From a virus: 40,279 bases of DNA. Position numbers and translations under genes: made by a program. The stretch spans positions 1-40,279 of IMG/VR virus record IMGVR_UViG_3300028653_000032. One strand, written 5' to 3'. Of the stretch, positions 31,913-40,279 are shown piece by piece (the stretch's first letter is position 1; every line of letters starts with the position of its first letter). A model generated the notes under the pieces. The model had not been told where the DNA came from. It saw only the letters and a list, made by a program, of their open reading frames with translations, and made no database searches.

Positions 31913-33355
31913 ATGAACTGGAAGAAAATAGCGGAAATAGCGAAGGTAAATCTAGCACGCAGACATCTTCTTGATTTCATTTTGCAGACCCACTTTAATT
32001 TTAAAGCTGGGTGGTTTCATAAAGTTCTTTGTGATGAATTAGAGCAGTTCTATAAAAACGTTATGGAAGGCAAAGACCCACATCTAATGATATGGGCGCC
32101 TCCTAGACACGGTAAAACAGAAATCATCACAAGGCGTTTTGCAGCCTGGCTCTTTGGAAAAGATCCGCATTTACAAATCATCTCTTGTTCTTATTCGGCA
32201 GACTTATCTGCAAGGAATAACCGCGATGCTCAACGTATTATAGAAGACGATGTTTACAGGAAAATATTTCCTAAAACAAAATTAAAGTCTGGAAAGAAAG
32301 ACGAAGAGAGCGCAGTAAAGAACACAGAGATATTTGAAATAGTGCATCACAGAGGAGCTTATAGAGCAGCAGGTGTTGACGGCGGTATTACTGGAATGGG
32401 TTTTCATATAGGAATCATCGACGACCCTTACAAGAACGCAGAAGAAGCAAATAGCGAAACAATACGCTCAAAGATTCTTGAATGGTATAAGACAACCTTC
32501 TACACTCGCAAAGAACCACAGTCCGGAGTGATTGTTATAATGACTCGTTGGCATCCAGACGATCTTTGTTCAAGGCTACTCGAAGAAGAACCAGAAAAAT
32601 GGAAAGTGTTAAAGTTTGAAGCAATAGCTGAAAAAGACAGTGTATACAGAAAAGCAGGAGAGGCTTTAGATTCTTTAAGATATCCTCTAGATAAATTGCA
32701 GAGTATATTAAAGACTTTAGGTTCGCGGCTCTTTGAAGCGTTGTTTCAACAGCATCCAATTGAAACAGGTGGAAACATTATAAAAGGTGCATGGTTTAAA
32801 ACATACACGGTTTTACCTGAATTAGATTATAGATTCATAACAGCAGATACAGCACAGAAAACAAAAGAGAAGGATGACTTTTCTGTATTTGTTTGTTGGG
32901 GAGTATCTGGAGGAAAGCTTTATTTGCTTGATATGATTAGAGGCAAATGGGAAGCTCCAGATCTTAAAAAAAGAGCTGTTGCTTTTTGGAATAAGCATAA
33001 AACATATTCTGTTTCAGTTGGTGTTCTTCGAAAAATGTATGTTGAAGATAAATCAAGTGGAACAGGACTAATTCAAGAAATCAAACTAGATGCAGATATT
33101 CCAATAGAAGCAATACAAAGAGGAAAGGATAAGTATACAAGATGTTTAGATGTTTTGGGAACAATAGAAGCAGGATATGTTTACTTACCAGCAGAAGAAG
33201 TTTTTATAAGTGATTTTTTAACAGAGTGTGAAGCGTTTACAGCAGATGATTCTCATAAGCATGACGATATAGTTGACAATCTTTTTGATGCAATAGATAA
33301 AGGACTTCCTAAAAAAGAAGTTGACTGGAATGCGGTTGCGGAGGCTATGCAGTGA
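31913..33355 (+). CDS. terL: Terminase large subunit
   Basis: The 480-residue protein has the packaging ATPase Walker A WAPPRHGKTEI (61-71), Walker B FHIGIIDDPY (about 163-172) and MTRWHPDDL. The C-terminal RNase-H-like nuclease has FITADTAQKTKEKDDF, YVEDKSSGTGL and KHDDIVDNLFDAI. It cuts and pumps DNA into the prohead. Headful-type packaging would fit a circularly permuted genome but was not shown. The start overlaps no gene, and AGGAT lies upstream. Confidence 0.95.
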   Translation: MNWKKIAEIAKVNLARRHLLDFILQTHFNFKAGWFHKVLCDELEQFYKNVMEGKDPHLMIWAPPRHGKTEIITRRFAAWLFGKDPHLQIISCSYSADLSARNNRDAQRIIEDDVYRKIFPKTKLKSGKKDEESAVKNTEIFEIVHHRGAYRAAGVDGGITGMGFHIGIIDDPYKNAEEANSETIRSKILEWYKTTFYTRKEPQSGVIVIMTRWHPDDLCSRLLEEEPEKWKVLKFEAIAEKDSVYRKAGEALDSLRYPLDKLQSILKTLGSRLFEALFQQHPIETGGNIIKGAWFKTYTVLPELDYRFITADTAQKTKEKDDFSVFVCWGVSGGKLYLLDMIRGKWEAPDLKKRAVAFWNKHKTYSVSVGVLRKMYVEDKSSGTGLIQEIKLDADIPIEAIQRGKDKYTRCLDVLGTIEAGYVYLPAEEVFISDFLTECEAFTADDSHKHDDIVDNLFDAIDKGLPKKEVDWNAVAEAMQ

Positions 33356-34728
33356 AACTATTTGGATTACAGATTGGAAAAGAAAAAATAATAGAAGTTA
33401 AAGGACAGCAAGATACTTTGCAAAATCCAGAATTAAGGCTTGGTGATAATTCTCAAGCTGGCCAAGGTTATTATACGCATGATTTATATTTTACTCGTAA
33501 TTGGATACAGCTGAATGCGCTTTACCGTTCAAATTGGCTTGTTAAAAGAATAATAAACCTTATTGCAAACGACATGACTCGCGAATGGACAGAGTTTCAA
33601 AGCGAAATATCTCCTGTTGAAATAGAAAAGATTCAGAAGTATGAAAAGAAATTAAATGTTCAATCAAAAGTAAACCTTGCTTTAAAATGGGCAAGACTTT
33701 ACGGTGGTTCAATAATATATCTTGATTTTGGAAACACTTCTGATACTTCTAGGCCTGTTAATGCAGAACAAGTAAGAATTGGCGGGCTTAAAGCGTTACA
33801 CGTGATTGATAGATGGCGTTTAATTCCTTCAGCGCAGCTTGTGACAGATACTACAGACCCTGATTTTGGATTGCCTGAAAGTTATATCATAAACGTAGGT
33901 AACGAACAAACCAAAGCAGGTCCAGTTTTACATCATAGCAGAGTTATTCGTTTTATTCCAAATCAACTGCCTTGGCTTGAAAGTATGCGCGAGATGCACT
34001 GGTCAGATTCGGTAATGGAATCTGTTTTAAACGAAGTGCGCAAATACGATACTGTTTCTGATTCAATTGTAGAGCTTGTTATAAAAGCGGTATTGAGATT
34101 TATTAAAATTCCTGATTTAATGAGCAAGATTGCAAGCAAGCAATGGAAAAGCTTGCTATCAGCATTTAATAAATTATCAGAAGCAGCAAATATAAACAAT
34201 TTCTCTTTGATTGATAAAGAACATGATCTTGAAACACAAACATATACTTTTACAGGAATACCTGATACTATACAGCAATTTATGACCAGCGTTTCAGGAG
34301 CTACAGAAATTCCCCTTGTTAAACTTTGGGGAGAAACATTTAAAGGTTTAAACAGCACAGGTGACGGCGAAATAAGGATGTATTATGATAATATTAAAAC
34401 AAAACAAGAAGAACAGATGCGCGATGCTTTGGAGAAACTATACTCGTTCCTTGTTCCCTCTGCTTTGGGGGATATGCCCTCTGATTTCTCTTTTGACTTT
34501 AAAAACCTATGGCAGCTTTCAGATAAAGATGTATCAGAAATAGTTTATAGGCTTGCACAGTCCGATCAAATATATGAAGGAATGGGTATTCTTGATAGAA
34601 AAACAATTGCTAAAGAGTTAAGAGAAAGAGGACATTATAAAAATGTAACCGAAGAGGATTTGATTGAAGAAATACCAGAACCAAAACAGCCGCCATTGAA
34701 GGAGAAAGAAAATGCTTCAGCTGTTTAA
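33352..34728 (+). CDS. Portal protein (DUF1073-like)
   Basis: The 458-residue protein starts at GTG 33352 overlapping the terL stop. The segment TRNWIQLNALYRSNWLVKRI, followed by NLIANDMTREW, matches the DUF1073 portal family. The C-terminus includes SGATEIPLVKLWGE and FKGLNSTGDGEIRMYYDNI, conserved in that family. It forms the DNA channel at one capsid vertex. The C-terminal tail is charged (PPLKEKENASAV). Confidence 0.92.
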   Translation: MKLFGLQIGKEKIIEVKGQQDTLQNPELRLGDNSQAGQGYYTHDLYFTRNWIQLNALYRSNWLVKRIINLIANDMTREWTEFQSEISPVEIEKIQKYEKKLNVQSKVNLALKWARLYGGSIIYLDFGNTSDTSRPVNAEQVRIGGLKALHVIDRWRLIPSAQLVTDTTDPDFGLPESYIINVGNEQTKAGPVLHHSRVIRFIPNQLPWLESMREMHWSDSVMESVLNEVRKYDTVSDSIVELVIKAVLRFIKIPDLMSKIASKQWKSLLSAFNKLSEAANINNFSLIDKEHDLETQTYTFTGIPDTIQQFMTSVSGATEIPLVKLWGETFKGLNSTGDGEIRMYYDNIKTKQEEQMRDALEKLYSFLVPSALGDMPSDFSFDFKNLWQLSDKDVSEIVYRLAQSDQIYEGMGILDRKTIAKELRERGHYKNVTEEDLIEEIPEPKQPPLKEKENASAV

Positions 34729-35332
34729 TAGTAAAAAAGAATACTATCTTCAAATACAACCGTTTAAAGATAAAGGAATTTTTATTAAACGTAGAGGTGA
34801 TAGATATATTATTGTAGGCAACACAAGAGACATTGCGGCACGTTTAATTAAGAAAGGCTATAAATTCGATACAACGATTAAGGCGTGGTTATTTCCTGCA
34901 AGAAAACAAGAGCAGTATATATACACAAAGCTTGCAGAAGATATTGGTGTGCAATTAGATATGCGCAAATATAAACATTTAATTGGAACTGAAAAAAGAA
35001 GAGCATTAAGACCAATGAAAGCCGACAGAAGCACAGTTCTTAATTACAGAGTATCTTTGCAGGCAATACTGGATAAGCTTAAACAGCAGATTGAAATAAA
35101 AGTAATTCCTATATTATTGAAGCATGACAAGCAATACGGTAATACTAGACAGGAATCATTTTTAAAAGAAGCTCTTGCTGCAATAGAAGATATAAAAAAG
35201 AAATATAATTTTGATAAAACATCAAAACAGATAGCTCTTTATGTGGTAAATAAATGCGACAAGATTAACAAGAGTCGCTTTGCTTTAAGAATACAAGAAG
35301 CTACAGGAATAGATGTTGCAGGCAAAATATGA
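34712..35332 (+). CDS. Head morphogenesis protein, N-terminal half of a split Mu-F-like protein
   Basis: The 206-residue protein starts inside the end of the portal gene, with AAGGAG upstream. Residues about 1-75 (IFIKRRGDRYIIVGN … KAWLFPARKQEQY) form a small domain I do not usually see on head proteins. The rest (RVSLQAILDKLKQQIEIKVIP … RFALRIQEATGID) is the N-terminal helical part of Mu gpF/SPP1 gp7-type proteins. Its stop overlaps the ATG of the next gene, which encodes the second half. One extra A in AAAA at 35324-35327 would fuse them. Confidence 0.75.
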   Translation: MLQLFNSKKEYYLQIQPFKDKGIFIKRRGDRYIIVGNTRDIAARLIKKGYKFDTTIKAWLFPARKQEQYIYTKLAEDIGVQLDMRKYKHLIGTEKRRALRPMKADRSTVLNYRVSLQAILDKLKQQIEIKVIPILLKHDKQYGNTRQESFLKEALAAIEDIKKKYNFDKTSKQIALYVVNKCDKINKSRFALRIQEATGIDVAGKI

Positions 35333-35877
35333 ACTTTAAACAGCTTCTCGAAAAGAAGATGATTGAAAATCAACATTATATAAAAAGCGTACCTGTTGAT
35401 TATTTAGATGAAATCACAGATGTAATAGTTAAAGGAGCTGCTTCTGAAAAAGGTTTAAAAGATATTATAGACAATATAAAAGATGTTTATGATATGAGCA
35501 ACACAAAAGCAAAAGATATCGCAAGAAATGGAATAGGAAAACTTAATTCAGCATTAACAGAGGCAAGGTCTCGTTCTTTGGGTTTAAGCAGCTATGAATG
35601 GCATTGTATGTTTCGTGATAACTCGCGCGACACACACGAAGAGCTAGATGGAATGATTATTGATTACGACAATCCTCCACAGCCTGACGATTGGGAAGAC
35701 CCTGGGCACGCAGGTGAATTAAAATGGTGTTATTGCTGGCAAAATCCAGTTGTTTTGAAAGAAAGTGAAGACCCCATAATTAACGATAGCGAGCTTGACG
35801 ATGGCCCGGACGATAGAACAGACGATGGCGGAGTAGGAATAGAAGCAGCAAGCAAACTAAGACAAGAGACTAAATAA
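35329..35877 (+). CDS. Mu-F-like minor head protein, C-terminal half
   Basis: The 182-residue protein has KMIENQHYIKSVPVDYLDEI, KAKDIARNGIGKLNSALT, and the gpF core YEWHCMFRDNSRDTHEELDG and DPGHAGELKWCYCWQNP with Cys and His of the Mu-F domain. In most phages this domain is in one protein with the previous helices. ATG 35329 overlaps the stop of the first half. The acidic C-terminus is Asp-rich (ELDDGPDDRTDDGG). It takes part in capsid assembly. Confidence 0.85.
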   Translation: MNFKQLLEKKMIENQHYIKSVPVDYLDEITDVIVKGAASEKGLKDIIDNIKDVYDMSNTKAKDIARNGIGKLNSALTEARSRSLGLSSYEWHCMFRDNSRDTHEELDGMIIDYDNPPQPDDWEDPGHAGELKWCYCWQNPVVLKESEDPIINDSELDDGPDDRTDDGGVGIEAASKLRQETK

Positions 35878-35903
35878 TGGATTTTAATTAAAGGAGAAAA
35901 GAA

Positions 35904-37346
35904 ATGCCCTTTCCAAATTTTCATTCAGCGAGAATGAAGCAACCGAGCAAGTACAAGAAATTTGCTTATAAAAACATTGCGCCAGGCATTGATATTGTTT
36001 TAGGAATAACAGACGATGAAAGTTTTAAAGAACAGAGCATAGTGACAGCCTTATCGGATAATGCTATTTCAATTGAAGGACATGACGGTTCTGAAGTGCA
36101 AGCATATAGGTTTGATAAATCAAAGTTTACAACACAGCAAGCGAAAGAGTGGCTCAAAAAACACAAGAAACATTATTTGAGTTTTCATGCTGCAAAAGAA
36201 ACAGATTCAAAACCAAAGTTTACATATGACAAAGCAAGACTTGTTGTAGAAGTTCCTGACAAGAAAGAGTATACACCTGAAGGATATTTAATAGTACCTG
36301 CAAAACTTTCTAAGCCAGGCATATTTGATTATTATGGGTATGAATTAAGCGGAATTCCAAATTTAGATTCGTTAAAGTTGTATAAGATATATCAGGATGC
36401 GTCGGTTTTGTTCGACCAAGAAACGATTGTGAGTTTTGAAAACAAGCCTCTTGTTGATGAACATAAAGAGGTTAATTCAGACACCTGGACTAGTCGGGCT
36501 GTAGGTTTTGTTAGAGACGTTCATCGCAGCGAAGATGGATATCTTGCTTGTACGCTGGTTATTACAGACGCTCTAGCAATTCAGGATGTTGAAGAAGGGA
36601 AAAAGGAATTGTCTCTCGGTTATGACGCTCTTTATGTTCCACGAGAAGACATAGAGGACAAGCCTATCCCTTTAGACGCAAACTTTGTAAGAGTTAAAAT
36701 TAAGGGCAATCATGTCGCTATTGTTGAAGAAGGCAGAGCGGGTCATGATTGCAGAATTCAAGACACAAAGGAGAAAGGTATGGAACAAGTAATGTTAGCG
36801 CTTCAGCAAATTACTGCAATGCTCAAAGACCTTATCGAAATGGAAAAAGCAGAGCAGGAAGGAAAGGAAGAGCAGGACAGCAAAGAAAAGCTTAATGTTT
36901 TACAGAAAGAACATGATGACCTCAAGTCCAAACATGAGGCACTTGTAAAAGAAAATGATTCGTTTAAGAGTCAGCCTGCTCCAAAACCAGCAGCAGAAGA
37001 AGTTGAGGCTGCCGCGGAAGACAGAGCAGCAGTTACCACGGATGCAAAGGCTTTAATGCCAACCATTGATTGTAAAGGAAAAAGCAATAAAAAAATAATG
37101 GTTGAAGTATTACAGTCTGTTCATCAAGATGCAGCTCCTTTAATAGACGGCATTCTTGCAGGTGCTGACCTAACTCAGGATGCAGTTGATGAAACGAAAG
37201 TAAAAGCAGCGTTTGCAGCAGTTGTTTCTCTTGCAAAAGAAAATGGACTTGGTGTCGCTCTCACTACGGACGCTAAACCAGGAAGCGAAACGGTCGATTA
37301 TGATAAAATGTTCGCAAAACAAAATATTCACAATAAGCAGAAGTAA
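35904..37346 (+). CDS. Prohead protease and scaffold fusion (DUF2213/XkdF-like)
   Basis: The 480-residue protein has an XkdF-like N-terminus (YRFDKSKFTTQQAKEWLKKH), then a DUF2213 protease domain at about 110-285 with ENKPLVDEHKEV (probable catalytic His) and KKELSLGYDAL (probable Ser). Residues about 290-360 are a coiled coil (LKDLIEMEKAEQEGKEEQDS…) and the remaining about 120 residues may be scaffold. Protease and scaffold in one chain is common in this family. AAAGGAG precedes the ATG. Confidence 0.88.
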   Translation: MPFPNFHSARMKQPSKYKKFAYKNIAPGIDIVLGITDDESFKEQSIVTALSDNAISIEGHDGSEVQAYRFDKSKFTTQQAKEWLKKHKKHYLSFHAAKETDSKPKFTYDKARLVVEVPDKKEYTPEGYLIVPAKLSKPGIFDYYGYELSGIPNLDSLKLYKIYQDASVLFDQETIVSFENKPLVDEHKEVNSDTWTSRAVGFVRDVHRSEDGYLACTLVITDALAIQDVEEGKKELSLGYDALYVPREDIEDKPIPLDANFVRVKIKGNHVAIVEEGRAGHDCRIQDTKEKGMEQVMLALQQITAMLKDLIEMEKAEQEGKEEQDSKEKLNVLQKEHDDLKSKHEALVKENDSFKSQPAPKPAAEEVEAAAEDRAAVTTDAKALMPTIDCKGKSNKKIMVEVLQSVHQDAAPLIDGILAGADLTQDAVDETKVKAAFAAVVSLAKENGLGVALTTDAKPGSETVDYDKMFAKQNIHNKQK

Positions 37347-37378
37347 TTTTAAAAATAAAAAGTAAAACGGAGGAAACA

Positions 37379-37864
37379 ATGACAGTTGTAAACAACATTT
37401 TAAAAAGACTTGCTGGAGAAATATCCAGAATTGTTGAAGGGATGTTTATAGAGCCTTTTAGGAATAGCGAAAGTTCAGCAGCAATTCCTTTTGGTTACGT
37501 TATAGCGAAGGATGCAACCGCTCCTGGTGCTGGAAAGCTACCAGCTGCTTCAACAAACGTTATCTTTGGAGTATGTGTTCGTGAAATAAGACAAGGCGGA
37601 ATAACAGGTGCAGCAGATGTAGAAGCAGGGAAAATGGGTTCACTTATGCGCAAAGGGTACATAACAATGAAATGCGTTAATGGAACACCTACTGTTGGTG
37701 GTAATGTATTTTTCAGATATGCTCTTGGTGAAACTGGTTCAGCAACTCGCGCAATAGGAACCATTGAAACAGCAGCAATCACAAACGAAGTTATTCAGCT
37801 GAACGGTGCTACATTTGAATCATTAATAGATGGCGATGGCTTGGTCGACGTTTTACTGAGCTAA
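37379..37864 (+). CDS. Capsid decoration / structural cement protein
   Basis: The 161-residue beta-rich protein lies between the scaffold and the major capsid genes. It has PFGYVIAKDATAPGAGKLPA, IFGVCVREIRQGG, MRKGYITMKCVNGTPTVGG and VFFRYALGE, as in head-decoration or cement proteins of DUF2184-type phages. ACGGAGG precedes the ATG. It would stabilise the expanded capsid. Confidence 0.78.
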   Translation: MTVVNNILKRLAGEISRIVEGMFIEPFRNSESSAAIPFGYVIAKDATAPGAGKLPAASTNVIFGVCVREIRQGGITGAADVEAGKMGSLMRKGYITMKCVNGTPTVGGNVFFRYALGETGSATRAIGTIETAAITNEVIQLNGATFESLIDGDGLVDVLLS

Positions 37865-37890
37865 AAAATAAAACAAAAAAGGAGCAGAAA

Positions 37891-38874
37891 ATGAAAAATA
37901 GAGTATATACTTCCAAAACATTCGATTCAGCAATGACGTTTCTTCTTGGGCAGCTTGAATTTCTTGATCCAATAATTCATGACCCATTACATATTGAAAA
38001 ATATGCAAAATGTCTTCCCATTAAAACCGGAGCAGGTGCAGTAGAAAGCACTTCGTTTATTAACTCTTCGCCTATTAAGGGTGGGTCAGATAAAATGGCT
38101 TCCGCGAGAAGCAATGTTGTAAAAAGAATTTCGGCAGATATTGATAAGACAAATACTCCTGTATACAAATACAAGGCCGGAACGTCTTATGATGTTCTTG
38201 AACTTGCAGAGCTTGCAAAAGCTGGAGTAAATCTTGATACAATTCAGACCCTTGCTTTAAGGCTTGATTATGAAAAGACAGTTGACCGTCTTGCTTTTGT
38301 AGGCGATTCACAGCTTGGTCTTCCTGGTCTTATTAACGGAAGAAGCACAGTTGTTCCTTATACCTACAATGCGGCTTTGAACGGTGCAACAACTTCTAGA
38401 TTGTGGGCAAATAAAACGGCCGATGAAATCCTTGAAGATCTTGATAGCATAGTAAGAGTTTTCTGGGCAAACACAGGCTTTACTCGTATGCCAAACATGA
38501 TTCTAATAGACCCTGTCAATTTTACATTGTTGACCAAGAAAGTCAATTCACTTGGTAATCGTTCTATCTGGGATTACTGGATGGAAAGCAATGCAGCAAA
38601 ACATGAAGGAGTAGACCTACAGCTCATGTCCTCGAAATGGTGTTCTCCTCAATCAGCAATAGATGGAATCATTTACGGTGGAAATGGTTCTTCTTTAAAT
38701 AGGATGGTTGCATATATAAATGATGCAACTTATACAAGATTTCATCTTCCTTTACCTCTTACTCAGGAAGGTGTTACTAAAATAGACTTTGAACTTCGTA
38801 CCAATTATTTTGGTTATATAGGCGGAGTCGAAATAATACACGCCGAAACAATAGTTTACCAGGATGGAATTTAA
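37891..38874 (+). CDS. Major capsid protein (HK97 fold, DUF2184-like)
   Basis: The 327-residue protein has ISADIDKTNTPVYKYKAGTS, YDVLELAELAKAGVNLDTI, GLPGLING, IDPVNFTLLTK and the C-terminal YFGYIGGVEIIHAETIVY, the DUF2184 major capsid pattern. It follows the decoration gene. AAAGGAGC precedes the ATG. No extra delta domain is needed because the scaffold part is in the 35904 gene. Confidence 0.92.
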   Translation: MKNRVYTSKTFDSAMTFLLGQLEFLDPIIHDPLHIEKYAKCLPIKTGAGAVESTSFINSSPIKGGSDKMASARSNVVKRISADIDKTNTPVYKYKAGTSYDVLELAELAKAGVNLDTIQTLALRLDYEKTVDRLAFVGDSQLGLPGLINGRSTVVPYTYNAALNGATTSRLWANKTADEILEDLDSIVRVFWANTGFTRMPNMILIDPVNFTLLTKKVNSLGNRSIWDYWMESNAAKHEGVDLQLMSSKWCSPQSAIDGIIYGGNGSSLNRMVAYINDATYTRFHLPLPLTQEGVTKIDFELRTNYFGYIGGVEIIHAETIVYQDGI

Positions 38875-38892
38875 AACACAGGGAGGCGCATC

Positions 38893-39129
38893 ATGGCAAC
38901 AATAAAGAAATTAAAATCTTTAAAGAAACACAATTATGCTCTAAATTATAAAGGGAAACACTATCCACTCGATGGCTCGGTTGAAATATCTGAAAGTATT
39001 TTAAGCGCAAACAAAGATTGGATTGATACCCTTATAAAGCAGGGCTGGCTGATGTTTGTTGCAGAAGAAGTTGAAGATAAAAATAACGACAGCGATAAGA
39101 ATGACGACAAAAACAAAGGTAAAAAATAA
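38893..39129 (+). CDS. Small head protein of unknown function
   Basis: The 78-residue protein has IKKLKSLKKHNYALNYKGKHY, YPLDGSVEIS and DWIDTLIKQGW, and a Lys/Asp/Asn tail. It lies between capsid and connector genes, where small head or head-tail joining accessory proteins are found. GGGAGG precedes the ATG. No precise role can be given. Confidence 0.7.
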   Translation: MATIKKLKSLKKHNYALNYKGKHYPLDGSVEISESILSANKDWIDTLIKQGWLMFVAEEVEDKNNDSDKNDDKNKGKK

Positions 39130-39138
39130 GAGGATAAA

Positions 39139-39501
39139 ATGGAATATACTCTAGCAATGTTTAAAGCAAGATTTCCAGAATTTTCAGACCAAGGAGACGC
39201 TCTTGTTCAAGCAATGATTGATGAGTCTGTTTCTATTGTTAATGAAAATGCCTGGTTAGATTTATGGGCAACAGGAGTTGGATATCTTACTGCTCATGGA
39301 GTTGCAATAAGCAAGAAGCAAGCTAGTGGTGATGACTTATCCGTTATGCCTGTTCGTTCAATGAGAGCTGGAAGCACAATGATTGGTTACGATGCTATTA
39401 AAGAAGGTACTTTTTCACAAAACTATTTACAATCAACAAGTTACGGTCAGCAATATTTGAGACTTATACATACTATTGGAACAGGAGTGGCTATAGCATG
39501 A
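39139..39501 (+). CDS. Head-tail connector (DUF4054-like)
   Basis: The 120-residue protein has FKARFPEFSDQGDALVQAMIDES and WATGVGYLTAHGVAIS, the DUF4054 pattern of adaptor proteins that sit under the portal. The middle (VRSMRAGSTMIGYD) and C-terminus (YGQQYLRLIHTIG) are also typical. AGAGGA precedes the ATG; its stop overlaps the next gene. Confidence 0.85.
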   Translation: MEYTLAMFKARFPEFSDQGDALVQAMIDESVSIVNENAWLDLWATGVGYLTAHGVAISKKQASGDDLSVMPVRSMRAGSTMIGYDAIKEGTFSQNYLQSTSYGQQYLRLIHTIGTGVAIA

Positions 39502-39839
39502 TTCCTGTAAGATTATTAAATTCAACTTGTTCTATATTAACAAAAACTACTGTATCAAGCAGCAAGTCCGGGCAAATAAATGAAACCTGGACTGTTGCTT
39601 ATACAGCAATTAGATGCAAGTTGGATATAAACAAACAGGAAAGATATATTTCAAATACCACTGAATATGAAAAAGGTACACACATTTTAATGGTAAATAA
39701 ATTTCCAGTTTCTTTAAATACTAAAGATCATAGAATACAAGTTGAAGGAAACGAATATAAGATTATAACTGTCAACCCTGTAAATCTTTTAAGTTCAACT
39801 CCAGATCATTTTGAAGTTGAATTATTGAGGGTAAGTTAA
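39498..39839 (+). CDS. Head closure / head-tail joining protein
   Basis: The 113-residue beta-rich protein starts by ATGA overlap and ends by TAATG overlap with the gp10-like gene. It has STCSILTKTTVSSSKSGQIN and WTVAYTAIRCKLDINKQER, and then EYKIITVNPVN, the short beta-barrel pattern of stopper (gp16-like) proteins. The role follows from pattern and position. Confidence 0.75.
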   Translation: MIPVRLLNSTCSILTKTTVSSSKSGQINETWTVAYTAIRCKLDINKQERYISNTTEYEKGTHILMVNKFPVSLNTKDHRIQVEGNEYKIITVNPVNLLSSTPDHFEVELLRVS

Positions 39840-40279
39840 TGTCTTTTATTTTTAGCTATGATGCAGGAGCGTTTAAGAATCTTAATGTGAAGATGGCAAA
39901 AGCTCTCGCAGATTCTCTTGCATTAACAGCTGAAGAAATTGTTTCCGAAACAAAAAATAGATGTCCTGTAGCAGCAAATATTTTAAAAAATAGCTACACT
40001 TATTCAATGTCGGCAAATGGAGAATCAACAGTTGCAAACTTTAAAGGAAGAACTGTCGCTCGTATAAAAACACCAGACACGGAAGAGGGAGAGTACGCTG
40101 TTAATATTGGAACACCTCTTTCTTATGGAGCTGACGTTGAATGGGGAACAAAGCCACATTTTCCTCCAGTTGAAGCAATAAAAGAATGGATACGCCAGAA
40201 AGGACTAAGCGCAGATACTGCACTAGCTGGAACCTATTCAATTAAAACGCACAGAAGAACTGGCGGAAAAAAAATTCAA
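39839..40279 (+). CDS. HK97-gp10-like tail completion protein, N-terminal part (continues at base 1)
   Basis: The first 147 codons run to the window edge with no stop. It has TAEEIVSETKNRCPVAANILKNSY, VNIGTPLSYGADVEWGTKPHFPP and IKEWIRQKG, a clear HK97-gp10 pattern. The last codon is complete, and reading continues in frame at 1-96 with PHPHLFPGFQEG, giving 178 residues, the usual family length. It lies between the stopper and tail terminator. Confidence 0.88.
   Translation, partial: MSFIFSYDAGAFKNLNVKMAKALADSLALTAEEIVSETKNRCPVAANILKNSYTYSMSANGESTVANFKGRTVARIKTPDTEEGEYAVNIGTPLSYGADVEWGTKPHFPPVEAIKEWIRQKGLSADTALAGTYSIKTHRRTGGKKIQ

Overview
This window is best read as one complete, circularly permuted genome of a tailed phage with siphovirus-type morphology, 40,279 bases long. 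The gene cut off at the right edge (HK97-gp10-like tail completion protein) continues in the same reading frame from base 1. Every supported gene is on the + strand. The DNA is AT-rich, uses ordinary bacterial start codons (ATG, some GTG/TTG) and stop codons (TAA, TGA and TAG all end genes), and has clear Shine-Dalgarno sites. A candidate unimolecular spanin, several lipoprotein or Sec signals and an outer-membrane-like small protein point to a diderm (Gram-negative-type) host. Ser/Thr/Ala/Tyr-rich secreted proteins ending in an S74 chaperone domain recall surface proteins of groups such as Elusimicrobiota, but that host guess is weak. I see no integrase, repressor, DNA polymerase or RNA polymerase, so the phage looks virulent and dependent on host polymerases.

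Layout. A strong promoter (31240-31268) followed at once by a terminator-like hairpin precedes the late genes: terminase small and large subunits, DUF1073-type portal, a Mu-F-like head protein split in two, DUF2213 protease/scaffold, decoration protein, DUF2184-type major capsid protein and head-tail connectors (31359-40279). The late genes continue over the junction (1-15138) with tail terminator, major tail protein with an Ig-like domain, tail chaperones with a -1 frameshift, tape measure, distal tail and tip proteins, large fibre-like proteins, and a lysis cassette (membrane proteins, u-spanin candidate, M23 endolysin). A strong terminator closes this block (15144-15210).

The early block starts from two near-consensus promoters (15237 and 16345). 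It carries small unknown proteins, QueC, a RecB/Cas4-like nuclease, a Sak4-like ATPase, a DUF669 protein, a PD-(D/E)XK nuclease, an initiator-like protein with internal iterons, a DnaC-like loader, QueD, QueE, a phosphoribosyltransferase-FolE fusion, a small HAD-like phosphatase, a DpdA-like DNA transglycosylase, and a DnaB-like helicase broken by a frameshift. A run of small, often Cys-rich, unknown genes follows up to a noncoding region (30848-31358) with inverted repeats and iterons that match those inside the initiator gene.

The main biological theme is a 7-deazaguanine DNA modification system. FolE, QueD, QueE and QueC would make preQ0 from GTP, and the DpdA-like enzyme would exchange it for guanine in phage DNA, giving resistance to host restriction. 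Unusual points are the compact phosphoribosyltransferase domain fused to FolE, the HAD protein beside dpdA, two large structured intergenic RNAs (19966-20065 and 27641-27778), shared iterons at two sites, and three proteins in the tail region that carry Sec signal peptides.
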